64,000 nt of DNA from Wurfbainia villosa. Its lineage: Eukaryota; Streptophyta; Magnoliopsida; Zingiberales; Zingiberaceae. This document shows positions 22,532 to 32,898 of this stretch, piece by piece. Location of the stretch: NCBI GenBank assembly GCA_025175895.1, contig CM046004.1, positions 13,813,011 through 13,877,010 on the forward strand, read 5' to 3'. Under the pieces are notes generated by a model. That model ran no database searches. It was not told the origin of the DNA and saw only the letters and a program-made list of their open reading frames with translations. A program made the position numbers and the translations under genes. Every line of letters begins with the position of its first letter. Position 1 is the stretch's first letter.

Positions 22532-24420
22532 TTATCCTTTAAACTCACCAAGCTCCATGTCCGGGGTCTCGTCTATCAGACGTTGAAGGTCCAAAAAATC
22601 AGCAGGGGCTCCTTCAGGCGGGTAACCAGTTTCCTTGAAGTGGCGAATGCCACCCTTGTCCAGAAGCTTGATCGTGCACTCCCCCATCATATCGGTGAAT
22701 TCTTCAGAAGTTAGGAAGGCCCTCTTGCGGCTTTCCCTTCGACCCTCTTCGCCAGCCTGATACGAGGCCAACTCGGCCTTAGCTGCTTCGGCTCTAGGTG
22801 CCAGTTTCTCCCAACAAGTCGCTTCGGCTGTCGCTTGGGCCAACCGAGCCTATTCCGGCTAGAAAAATTTGGTCCAGAGCTCCTCCACCTTAGCCGCTTG
22901 GGTCCGAAGCTTTTCTACTTTGGCCACTTGCGCCTGGTGCTCCTCCACTTTGGCAACTTTGACCCACAACTCTTCAACTTCTAGTGCTTGAGTCCACAAC
23001 TCCGATAGCTCAGCCTCATACCGAAGGACCTTCACCCAAAATGTCATAGACTCGACCTAAGTGATCTCGAGCTCTCTCCTTTTCGTGGAGTTGGGCAGAG
23101 ACAGAAGTCACCTGAGCTCGCATCCCCTGGAAAGTGTCAGTCATTAGAGGAAGCCGCGACATCAGCTCTAAGTGGTGAGCCCAGAACTACCAAAGGAAGT
23201 GGTTGAGACATGATTTAAAACAAGATGAAGTAGAGCCGAGGGACCCATACATATGGCAGATGACCATTCATGGTGTCGCAGAGCGCCGACACAAACTTGT
23301 CCTTCACAAATGCTCCGACCGCGTCATGGATCTTCTTGAGAAACCCTTTGGGAGGAGGGTGTTCCCTCCTCTGCAAGTCGTGTCCCGAGGACATCCTTGG
23401 GAGAGATGAGCTAGGGCTGCTCATGTGGTATGATGAGGGTACCTCGGAAGAGGGAGCCGGAGCCTCAAGATAAGGCTTGGTAGTAACCGGAGCGGGGTTG
23501 GAGGGCATAAGTGAAGCAATAGGCATCGGACTGCAAGATCATTCGGTATGATTTGGCCTAGTCGAGCTGTTAAGTGTTGGATTTGGGGACCTTTTGGAAG
23601 GGCTCCCCTCGGGTGAAGATTCGACCACTCAACCCCTTTTCTGGTGCCGGGGTCGCTTCTCTGACTCTCCAGAGCTAATTGTCTCTGTCACCATAGAGGG
23701 TCGAGGCGGAGGAGGCTAATCTGATCCGGCTTCATCTAGCGTCTCGGCAAAGCTTTCGACGGGGCTATCATTTGAGTCATTTTCCACTTCATTCGTTTGT
23801 TGATGGAGACCCTCAACATGAGTTCAACTGCAGAAAGCAAAGACCAAGTTACATGTAGATAAAAAGCGGGAGACAAGCATAAGATTTTTACTTAAGGAAC
23901 CACTTAGCTCGACCTCTATCGGACTTAGACTGAAATGATAGAGTACTCACTCCTCTAATAGGACGTTGACGTTGAAACTCAAATCAGAGAGTACCTTGGC
24001 TATCTCTCGGTAAGCTGTCGACTTCTTGAAGCGGCGCAAGGAGGGAGGAGGCCGTAGTTCCAACTACCAATGGCTTGGATAGGAGAAGGGAGGGGTCGGT
24101 TTTACAAACAAGTATCGAATTTTTCAATACTTGCGAGAGGTGATATGGTTGGCCAGGAACCTAGTCTCCCGTCTAGCGGTGAAGAAGAAGACTCCTTCCG
24201 CTTAGGGACGAATAAGTAATGAAATTACTCGACACTCAAGGGTAGAAAAGGAAGACAATGATGAATCCACAGATTAGGTTGAAGGAATTGGGTGTCATCT
24301 GTTGAATTGGGATGCCGAAGTAGGTTAACAATTCGGCATAAAGGGGGTGGAGGGGGAATCGAAGACAAGCCAAGAATTGGTCGTGAAGCTTTTGGGCGGT
24401 TCGTGTGGACGTTGATCTGA
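22532..24420 (-). pseudogene. Tat antisense ORF (gypsy-type transposon domain), decayed
   Basis: The coding strand is opposite to gag-pol. From about 24380 downward the minus strand reads FLACLRFPLHPLYAELL, TYFGIPIQQMTPNSFN and LICGFIIVFLFYP, then fragments with FFTARRETRFLANH. This resembles the plant 'putative gypsy type transposon' domain known from antisense ORFs of Tat elements. Further down are a proline/serine-rich part (about 23526-23215), coiled-coil-like alanine/glutamate repeats (VAKVEEHQAQVAKVEKL) and a C-terminus at 22532 (TPDMELGEFKG). Several stops and shifts break it. The molecular function of this ORF class is unknown. The coiled coil is inferred from heptad-like composition. 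Confidence 0.7.
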
Positions 24421-25012
24421 TTTGGGCACCCTAAGTCTATAGGAATGAAGATATATAGAAGGCAGACCTAAGCTCGCTACGATCTTCTTGAGTCAGGACG
24501 TTGCAGGTGTTAAGGAACCAGAGATTGGGACCCTCAACCATTTGAGGAAGAGAGGAAGAAACTTACAAATAGGAAAGGAGGAGAACATGCGCGGAGAAGA
24601 CGAGGAAAGAAGATGATTTTGCCGGAGGAGATGACTGAAAGCTAAGGGACTCCGCGGCAAGCAAATGATGTGCTTTAGGTCTAAAAAATCGCTTATAAAG
24701 AAAAATTGAGGGAGACAACTGGTGCATATCGACCGTCTGATCTGGGGCCTCGAGCGACGTGTGACACTTGTACGAGAATCCGAAGGGTTTGGTGGGGCCT
24801 CGAGAAACAAGGAAATCATTTCAAATCTGGGTATTTATAGCTCATCATTAAGAGGAGATCATGTATATTCTTGAGACCATACCCTATGCACGTCCCCCCA
24901 TACGGAGGAGAGCAAGTTTAAATGCGCGAGCGCCAAGCCCAAGAATCCTTTAGGACTAGTCCAATCAGTCACGCTACGTGTGTCCTTCGACTAGACTCGA
25001 GGACGATGCCTA

Positions 25013-25775
25013 TGATACCGACGTAAGACCTAGAGCGACAACCCATGAATGCTCATATCTCGGCAGGCTCATATCTCGATAGATTTATATCTCTGCAGGT
25101 TCATATCTCGACAAACTTATATCTCGGCATGCTCATATCTTTACACGTTCTGACAGGCAAGTTTCGGTTGACATGCTAGTCCTAACCAACAAAAGTCAAG
25201 ATGTCAAAAAAGGCACCATGTGGTAAGGGTAGCATAGGATAGATAAACATCCCCCTATGCCTACGTCGAGGAGACACGTTCGCCACATTAATGGAGTCTT
25301 GTCTTCCATCAACCATGAAGGTCGCATTAATTAAGCTCCCATGTACAACCACATTTATTGAGGTAATATTTCCTATCATTCCTGAACATGGTGGGCCGCC
25401 ACCTTAAAGAGCTCATGCCTCCCTCGCTAGCCTTCCGTATCACTCCGTAGGAATTGACGCACCTATATAAAGGTAACAAGAGGAGATACAAGGGGTTCGA
25501 ACTTTCCACTCCACTCCTCTTCTTGCATTCTTTGCATTCCTCTTTTTCACGACCCTGACTTGAATGTCGGAGGGGCATGACCGAGATCTCTTTCAATGGC
25601 CTTAACTGTGTTTTCTTCTCAGGTTTTCCTCTCTCGTTCGTCTGAGATAAGTCAACCATCGTCATCCAAGACGAGTCAACAATCCAGCCGAGTCAGCGGA
25701 CGCCATCCGATTCAACAGACGCCGAATCATCCTCGCTGTAGTGAAATCCCACTTCTTGATGTCTCAGTCACAACA
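25013..25775 (+). repeat. 3' LTR of the Tat element
   Basis: It starts TGATACCGACG and ends CACAACA, with the CTTCC duplication directly after. The TATA box ACCTATATAAAGG is at about 25461-25473. Compared with the 5' LTR there are additional CTCATATCTCG-type repeats in the first 130 bases and a partly rearranged stretch near 25560-25680. Confidence 0.9.
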
Positions 25776-25780
25776 CTTCC

Positions 25781-28166
25781 AATTGAATTCTTTCAGTAAA
25801 TTACAATCAAATTATGTCAATCATGTTTACTTAATATAAGGAGATTTTACCCTTTTCCAATTTTTTTAAAAATGTTTCTCAAACTTTCCAAAAATGTTAG
25901 ATTTTAGATGTTATTAGAATTTACAATGCATGTATTTTTTAATATAATTTTTTTTATTTCATTGTCATGCAAAGTTTGATTAAATAAATTGAATCGATCA
26001 AAATTTAAAATTCAATTCAGTTTATTTAAAATTTTAATTTAATTTTAAAAAAATATCAATTATTTTTTGTTAATTTAGTTCGGTTTAAATTTTGAATTAA
26101 AAAATTTGATTTTCGATAAAATTAAATTAAAGATCATCAATCGATTGATACTGCAATATTAATCTGTTAATACTATAATGATCGACAATTAGTTTTGTAA
26201 AATTATAATTTTATATATTGATAATACTGTAACATAAGTCAATTAATATTAAAAAAATTGATTTTTTTTATTATTTTTGATTAAATTAATTAAATTTTTA
26301 ATGGTTCGGTAGATTCGATTTTTGTTTAAAATTTTGGTTGAATCAGCTATCTTATTCAATTAATAATTAAATGTATGTTTTTTTTAACCATTGAAAATTA
26401 TATGAATTCAATTTAAAGCAAATTATAATATCGAAATTATAGTTTGGGCAGATCTAACTGTTTCTTTTAATTTCTTGTGTATCCCAAATGTAACTCTACG
26501 AAGAAAAGTATTACGTACCAAGATGGATAATGTTAAATTTAAGGTTCGACTGTTGAGAGAAATTAAGGAAAAACATTTCTATGCTCTGAAGCTCGACGGG
26601 AGAGACTCCGATCGACCACCCATTAGTTCCACATGTATGCCTCAGAACAAATATATATAGCAATATAATTTTAAGTGTTGGTGATTCATAAAGGAATGGG
26701 CAAGCGCAACTAGTCGTCGACGTACACCTGAAGTACTATACGGCCATTTACTGACGTGTTGGTGATTTCATTTTGTTTTTCTTTTAATAATTCAGATGTA
26801 AAACTCGGAGATTGACGGTTTTGACAATTTTATTTTTTATAATTTAAATATTCAGATTTTATCCCATTAATTTTAGAAGTAATCCATCTTATTTTGTTTT
26901 CTGATTTATTCATCGAATAAATCCAAAAATACATAGAGCATCAAATCTTAATATTTTGATATTAATTGTGACTCAATATTTATCTGAATGTTTTTAACTA
27001 TGACAGTATATCTAAGGGGGCATTGACAATTCCATCTGTGCTCAGAGTTCACAAGGAGTTGTTTTTAATTCGATAGTATTTAGGTGATCGAGTGGAAGAG
27101 CAAAATTAAGGAGGTAATTAAGTAGTGTCCTTGAGTCTCTTCTCTTAAGCGAGGCAAACAGTAAACTCCATATTAGAATGTTAAATCCACTCCGGCCAAA
27201 GTGCATCTTACATTAATGAAATCAATATTTAATTAATCTAATAAGATAGCTCAATTAGTAGTCTAAAAGGCGCACGTACGTCAACTATGATCTCCTCAGA
27301 CGAACAATTAATATAAGTTCTCATATATATTTTGAACTCAACTCGTGCTCTTTCAACTCCATATCTAAATTGTGGTCCGAACATAATTAATAAATTCTGC
27401 AGACTATCAAATACGTACCTAGCTCCTTTTAATTTCTACCATTAATTAATACTCCTAGAAGCTTAAGTTTTTTCAAAATCGCCATTGCCGCCTACGTCGA
27501 CGCCAGTTCAGGAGTGACGGCGCGCTGCGTTCGTTGTCGTCGTCGGAATTGATGCGGTCGCCGATGCCGACGACTCAGGAGTTGCAGGCCAGCTCGCCCG
27601 GCCTCTCACCACGAGCGGAGCCGCGTTCAAGTTTACCAGAGTTTTAGTCTGGGAAAAAATTTTTTACGCTGTGGTACTGGTACAGTATACCTTTTTTTTA
27701 CATTTAATTTGGATTTAATCCGAGATAAAATAAATAATTCGATGATTAACTCGGAAATTAGTCACCTCCACTTTGAAAAGAAAGTTCAAAAAATCCACGG
27801 TGTACGTACTCGAGAAGTAACCGACCGATCAATCTACTTTAATAATTTTTAGAGATAAAGAAAAAAAATTATAATTATACTCATTAATTTTGTTCTAAAA
27901 GTCACTTCCTTCCTAAATATTTCACTTATATTTAGTTAAAAGAAGGTACAACTTGTTAATTATAAGAGTTCGCCGTTCTATATTTCCTGAAAAAGAATAT
28001 ACTTCTAATTATTTTTATCCACCACCCGTTTTTAGTGAAATTTCACAACTGAAAATCAGTAATGACTTTAGTATTTCATTCCTCCAACGCTAGACCTTTA
28101 TATATATATACTTTTTTATTTTTTAATTTATGACGGTTAATATTTTCTGGCATAAATAAAAAGGGT
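25781..28166. other. AT-rich intergenic region upstream of the RING gene
   Basis: Mostly AT-rich DNA with long homopolymer runs and no credible gene. The exception is a GC-rich island of about 150 bp at 27484-27640, which has short open frames on both strands but no recognisable protein. It might be a gene or exon fragment, or a regulatory CpG patch. Confidence 0.55.
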
Positions 28167-28167
28167 G

Positions 28168-28196
28168 TATATATATATATAGAGAGAGAGAGAGAG
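28168..28196. repeat. (AT)n(AG)n microsatellite in the RING gene promoter/5' leader
   Basis: An AT dinucleotide run (28168-28180) passes into an AG run (28181-28196), about 110 bp before the ATG. GA/CT runs near plant transcription starts are common. A second TATATATATA run at about 28098-28110 could serve as the TATA box. Confidence 0.8.
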
Positions 28197-28306
28197 TAAA
28201 GGAGCGAAAATTTACATGTTTTACCGGTATCGCACGTCCTAGTCCCCGCCCTGTTATGTGCCGACGACGCCCTCTCCGACCAATTTGAGTTTTTCGTCCA
28301 TTTCCA

Positions 28307-29503
28307 ATGGCGACGACGCGGCGCCACCGCCGTTGGATGTCTCCCACTGTCGGAGGTATTTCGACGACCAATTTTTTCCTCCTAACGCTTCTTCTTCCCA
28401 TCGCCTCTCTGTGCGCCGCCCGCGGAGCCCCGCCACCCTTCACTCTGGACAGCCAAGCGACGGCCGTCAAACAACCCCCTATGATCACCATCATCATGAT
28501 CTCCGTCTCCGCTCTCTTACTTCTCGGCATTATCACCGTCTTCATCCGACAGTGCGTCGTCATGGTCGAGCGCCGCGCCGCCGCCGCGGAGTCGGCGGCA
28601 GGATCCCTCTCCGGGTGGCGGCCTGAGGGGCTGAGCAAGGAAATGATCGGGGCGTTCCCGACGATGACGTATGCAGAGGCCAAGGTGCTAAGAGAGGGCT
28701 CCGGCGAGCTGGAGTGCGCTGTGTGCATCAGCGAGTTCGAGGAGGAGGAGGTGCTCCGCCTCCTCCCTGGTTGCTGCCACGTTTTTCATCCAGAATGCAT
28801 CGACGTCTGGCTTGCTGCACACATCACCTGCCCTGTCTGCCGAGCCGACCTCGTCGCCGCCTCCCAAACCCTAGTTGCCGAGGACCACGATCCGCCCCCA
28901 TCCGTCGCCGCATCAACCATCATTTCGGCCCCTATTCTACCCGCAGATCACGAGATCGTCGTCGACGCCGGCTATCAGACGTCAGATTGGGTGGCAGCGC
29001 CGGTCGATTTGGGCAGCATCGGAAGCGACGACAGGGATGAATCGGTGCAGTCGACGACTCTGCCGCGATCTCTCTCCTGGGGGAAATCAAGGGCGCAATC
29101 CGAGCCGGCGCCGAGCGTTGATCGCTACACGCTGCAGCTTCCGGAGCCCGTCCGACGGCAGGTCTTCGCCGCCGCATCTTTCCCCCGCTCCGCCAGTTGC
29201 GCTGTCGTTTTTCCGACCGCTGGAGCGTCAACCTCTCGGCCAGGTGGAGTCAACCGCTGGATGTGGAGCATGCGGCAAGGGTGGTCGGAGCGGTGGTCGC
29301 CATCGTTCCTGCGTCCCCTGTCGATGGCGTTCTCGCCGTGGAAGAGGAGCGACAGCGGCGAGTCGTCGGGGAAGAAGAGAGAGGCGGAGGGATCCACGAG
29401 GAGGAGAAGATTCCCTCCCGTGAGGGGCTCCTTCGACTGGCTCATCCACGGCTTCGCCGGAAGGGAAAGCGCCGCCTCGGCAGACGACCGCGCGCGGCAG
29501 TAA
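28307..29503 (+). CDS. ATL: ATL-type RING-H2 E3 ubiquitin ligase, membrane-anchored
   Basis: A 398-residue intronless protein that by family would pass ubiquitin from an E2 to target proteins at a cell membrane. The start ATG sits in a good context (CCAATGGCG). A hydrophobic N-terminal segment at about 22-36 is signal-peptide-like, and a clear membrane helix spans about 59-80. The GLD motif of ATL proteins is at about 109-124 (GLSKEMIGAFPTMTYA). The RING-H2 finger is complete: C137, C140, C156, H158, H161, C164, C175 and C178, with W168 and P176 at the positions that contact E2. The C-terminal half is serine/arginine-rich with a tryptophan-containing stretch (RWMWSMRQGWSERW). Length and layout fit the larger ATL members such as ATL6/ATL31, which act in defence and carbon/nitrogen signalling; the subgroup is inferred. 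High GC is typical of many monocot genes. No defects seen. Confidence 0.93.
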   Translation: MATTRRHRRWMSPTVGGISTTNFFLLTLLLPIASLCAARGAPPPFTLDSQATAVKQPPMITIIMISVSALLLLGIITVFIRQCVVMVERRAAAAESAAGSLSGWRPEGLSKEMIGAFPTMTYAEAKVLREGSGELECAVCISEFEEEEVLRLLPGCCHVFHPECIDVWLAAHITCPVCRADLVAASQTLVAEDHDPPPSVAASTIISAPILPADHEIVVDAGYQTSDWVAAPVDLGSIGSDDRDESVQSTTLPRSLSWGKSRAQSEPAPSVDRYTLQLPEPVRRQVFAAASFPRSASCAVVFPTAGASTSRPGGVNRWMWSMRQGWSERWSPSFLRPLSMAFSPWKRSDSGESSGKKREAEGSTRRRRFPPVRGSFDWLIHGFAGRESAASADDRARQ

Positions 29504-29813
29504 CGACCAACCGGCGACGACTGAAAAACATTCCGTCATCGATTCTGTATGATGACGTGGCTGACCCTGAACCGTCGGTTAAGTGAAATCGACGGCACAG
29601 AAGGACTTGTCGATGTAAATAGTATATTTATAGCTCAGCTAATGTTACTTGATCGCCGAACTGTTGGATTTATGATCTATTTTCCGTTGAAATTGCGAAG
29701 ATAAATAGTTCAAAATTTTTGTGTTGCAACATCGCTTAATATTCCAGATTCATATTTCACGGCCAAAAGAAAAAAACAAAGAACGGACTAAAAGAGAAAA
29801 TTCCATCTCCTTG

Positions 29814-30738
29814 TCATTTGTCCATGGACTGGCTTTTTGGAGCAGTAGTCTGCGTTTCTTGCTGCTGAGCAAGATAACCCATCCACCCTGCAAACATAAA
29901 CAAGAACACGAACAGGTTTAAATCCTCGAGATTTGTGCTCTTTTTTCTTCTAAAAAGAACATTCAATCCAAAAAAATGCAACGATACCAATAGAAGGGTC
30001 AATTCCTCTGTTCTGAAGCTCTCTGTATTCCTGGCACAGGGCGCAGCATGGGCAGAAGAGATGGAGAACCCAATCCTCAGCGGGAGCTTGCACTAGGTTA
30101 TACTTGGTTCTCAGCTGGTGCCTGTATTGAGCTCCCAGAATCCAACAGGTGCACAGTGCAGGAGCCATCAGCAGGTACATGAAACTTGCCAGAGTACACC
30201 CTACACCAAATTCATATCATCACGCTTCCTGTAGAGAAGAAAATAAATTAAAAAAAAAAAAAGACAGGATTTTTTTCCTACTGGTCTTTCCCTCATCCAA
30301 GATCTCTGCAACCTGTCCAAAGGTTACACAAGGGCAGTAGGCAGTCAACATGGCTGCGCATAAAGAAGAGTGGCCAATTCATCAAATTTCTTAGTGGCGG
30401 GAGAATTGCTGCTAAAATGAATTTGAAGGCCCTAAAACCAATTGACCATTAGTTTCATTGCGCCCACAGTCGAAAAGTCCGGTCGTCCATGGCCGGCCAA
30501 TCCCTGGATGTTCTCGGTGGTTCGGACGAGCCTCATTCGTGCGCGTAGGCGACGGCCGCGGAAACAGATCAGAATCGTCGATGGCGGCCGCCGGCGGAGC
30601 AGTAGGCTTGCTGTTGTTGGGCGAATCTGCATCTAGATCTAGAACTTCCCCCGCGGCAACAGGTCCAAGGTCAATTCCATCGCTGCTGGAATCCATGTCG
30701 GCGGTAAGGTCGACGGCTGCAGGTTGGGGTTTTCCCAT
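29814..30738 (-). CDS. PCR/CNR-like: PLAC8-family protein, PCR/cell number regulator-like (4 exons)
   Basis: Exons on the minus strand are 30738-30447, 30353-30282, 30200-29988 and 29887-29814. All introns are GT-AG, and the joined frame is 651 nt (216 residues plus stop). PLAC8 proteins of this group are small plasma-membrane proteins linked to cadmium/zinc export or organ size. Residues 1 to about 80 form an acidic, proline/serine-rich leader. The PLAC8 domain then follows: WTTGLFDC, CPCVTFGQVAEIL, a membrane segment (SFMYLLMAPALCTCWILG), RTKYNLVQAPAEDW, then CPCCALCQEYRELQNRGID and SIGWMGYLAQQQ at the end. The usual CCxxxxCPC box is reduced to YCPC, which may affect metal transport. It converges with the RING gene (ends about 310 bp apart). 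The exon model was built by eye. No stops or shifts were found. Confidence 0.9.
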
Positions 30739-31979
30739 TGTTCACTGCAGATTAAGCTCCTGCAACTTCCAATACATCGGTTATATATCGAGTGGGAAAA
30801 TCAACATGGCGAGGTGCAAGCTGTAGGGATCGAGTTGTGTCGTCGTTTCCGATATCTCATCATGAAATTTAAGGCTGTCGTAGTAAACAAAACTCAACAA
30901 AGTCCGTGGTGACAATATCAAAGCAAGCTCGAACGATTCGATGTTCGAGATTGACTATAATTCAACAAGAGAATGCACCATGAACTAAGCAAATGCTAGT
31001 ACGACCTGGCAACTGGCCTTTTGTCATTGCCTGTCGCAGTTTTCACAACGGGCCTCCTGTTTTGGGCTAAACATTCGGTCCAAATCAATACTAGCCCAAC
31101 TAAAATCCTGGTTGACCATTGACTTGGTCGAGTCTGTTTGGCGTTCCGTAACGTTGACTCATGCAAACAAAATTTGTTCTGTTTTTGTTAGAGAATGATG
31201 CATAAAAATATATGCGAATGTGTTTAATCTTCTCGATACTGAAAGGTTGCCACGTAAGACACTTCTGACCAGGTGCCGCTTAAAAATCCACCATTCTTAC
31301 CTGGATCCACGCAAGCGCCGTGCATGCTTAGTCACCTCGCGCGCCTTAGCGCAAATCCAACCGTCTACTTCTCGTCTAACGGTGGAACTCCGGTACCACA
31401 TAGTCCCTGATCTCGTGAGTGTGACGTATATGCGGACAACGAGCACTCGAATTCGAACGTCAATCGTTTGCATTCTATTTCTGGAAGTCGTCCTTGGTAA
31501 AGAAGGTAACGTTTTGGTTGTATAGAAAATCAACGAAAAGGGTTCTCATCGGGAGATTTGGGGTCGGATGAGAAATTTTCACTCCGTGAAAGACTAAAAT
31601 GTAAAAATGAAAAACATTTTTGACAATCTATTAAAGGAGGCACATAAAATTTATCAATGTCCAAAAGACACATCAAAATTTTATATTTCGCAGATGATGT
31701 AAAGACACATCAAAATTTTATATTTCTCAAAAGATGTACCAAATGTCTGTATTATCTCTCATAAATTTTTTTCTTCTTCTCTTTCCTCTTAAATTAATCT
31801 TTTCTCTTTTCCCTTTTACATGCATACAGAATTCACGACACATTTAAAATCAAAATCATCTTTAAAATCAAAAATCAAATCACCACATGTAGTCTTAGTA
31901 CAAGACCAACACCAGCACCACCATGGTGTTGATCTTGTAAGACCAACACCACATATGATGCTGGTGCAAAATTAATACT
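30739..31979. other. Intergenic region upstream of the PLAC8 gene
   Basis: No convincing gene. Short open frames (for example 31220-31525 +) have no recognisable features. Near 31620-31740 two copies of a CACATCAAAATTTTATATTTC segment lie about 45 bases apart. A hairpin-capable inverted repeat is at 31901-31937. Confidence 0.55.
31901..31937. repeat. Inverted repeat, 13-bp arms
   Basis: CAAGACCAACACC (31901-31913) pairs with GGTGTTGATCTTG (31925-31937), 12 of 13 positions, around an 11-base loop. A partial further copy (AAGACCAACACCAC) follows. It may be a decayed small transposon end or a local palindrome. Confidence 0.75.
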
Positions 31980-32898
31980 ACAATATTGTTAATGATTTTG
32001 ATCTAATATTTTTGGGTGCATATAAACTTTGGGATACTTCATAAACCTATAATACTTGGAATGAGTCCAATCGAAACTCTTTAAATCCATCAATGAGTTT
32101 TTATCGAAATCCATTAATGAGCCTAGGGGGATTTGAATTTTTGAAAAATTGACATATAATAGAAGATGATAGTGCAATGAAGATATTTATGACGTTTATA
32201 TCTAACTTTGACATCTCTACGATAAATTATACATATGTGACAATTACTTTAAAGTCATAAACTTTGAAAATCTTCTGAACACTACTGTTAATGACTTTGA
32301 ACTGATATTTTTAGACACATAGACTCATGGCACTTCAGAAACCTATAACACTTCGAATGGATCCGATTGGAACTCTTTATATATATTAATGAGTTTTGAC
32401 CGAAATCCATAGATGGGTCTAGGGGATTTGAATTTTTGAAAAATTGACATATAATGGAAGAGGATAGTGCAATGAAGATATTTATGGTGTTTATGTCTAG
32501 TTTTGATATCCCTACGATAAGTTATGTGTATGTGACAATTACCTTAAAGTCATAAACTTTGAAAACTTTTTGATCACTATTGTTAATGACTTCGAGCTGA
32601 TATTTTTGGACATATATACTCTAAACATATAACACTTCAAATGGTTCTGATCGGAGCTTATATGTCCATCAATGAGTTTTGACCGAAACTCATTGATGGA
32701 CTTAGTGGATTTGGATTTTTGATAAGATATGTAATGAAAGGGGGTAGTGCAGTGAAGGTATTGATGGTGTCCATGTTTAGTTCCGACATCCCTAGGATAA
32801 GTTATGCATATGTGTCAATTGTCTTAAAATCATAAACTTTGAAAATCTTCTGATCACTATTGTTAATGACTTTAAATTGATATTTTTGGACATATATA
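31980..32898. repeat. Tandem repeat, unit about 280-300 bp, three-plus copies
   Basis: The anchor GTTAATGA(C/T)TT followed by TGATATTTTT recurs at about 31991, 32290, 32585 and 32865. Units share CATCAATGAGTTTT, GATTTGAATTTTTGA, AGTGCAATGAAG and GTCATAAACTTTGAAAA words. The fourth copy is cut off after about 33 bases by the LTR starting at 32899. Satellite-like; no coding potential. Confidence 0.9.

Larger units (their letters stand above)
10588..25775 (+). mobile_element. Tat-type Ty3/Gypsy retrotransposon, complete but defective
   Basis: Two LTRs (10588-11283 and 25013-25775) are flanked by the perfect 5-bp duplication CTTCC (10583-10587 and 25776-25780). Internal order is primer site, gag, protease, RT, RNase H, a second archaeal-type RNase H, integrase, tandem array, antisense ORF, 3' LTR. 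The second RNase H, the tandem repeats after integrase and the antisense ORF mark the Tat lineage. All frames are interrupted and two catalytic motifs are altered, so it cannot move by itself. A Copia gag-only element (14446-19466) splits RNase H; without it the element would be about 10.2 kb. The 5' LTR starts TT where TG is expected. Confidence 0.93.

Noticed and set aside
26475..26660. 61-residue frame in the intergenic region
   Set aside because: No recognisable domain, splice context or composition that separates it from chance.
28123..29586. Long open frames on both strands overlapping the RING gene
   Set aside because: GC-rich DNA lacks stops in all frames. Only the 28307-29503 frame has a recognisable domain order and a good start.
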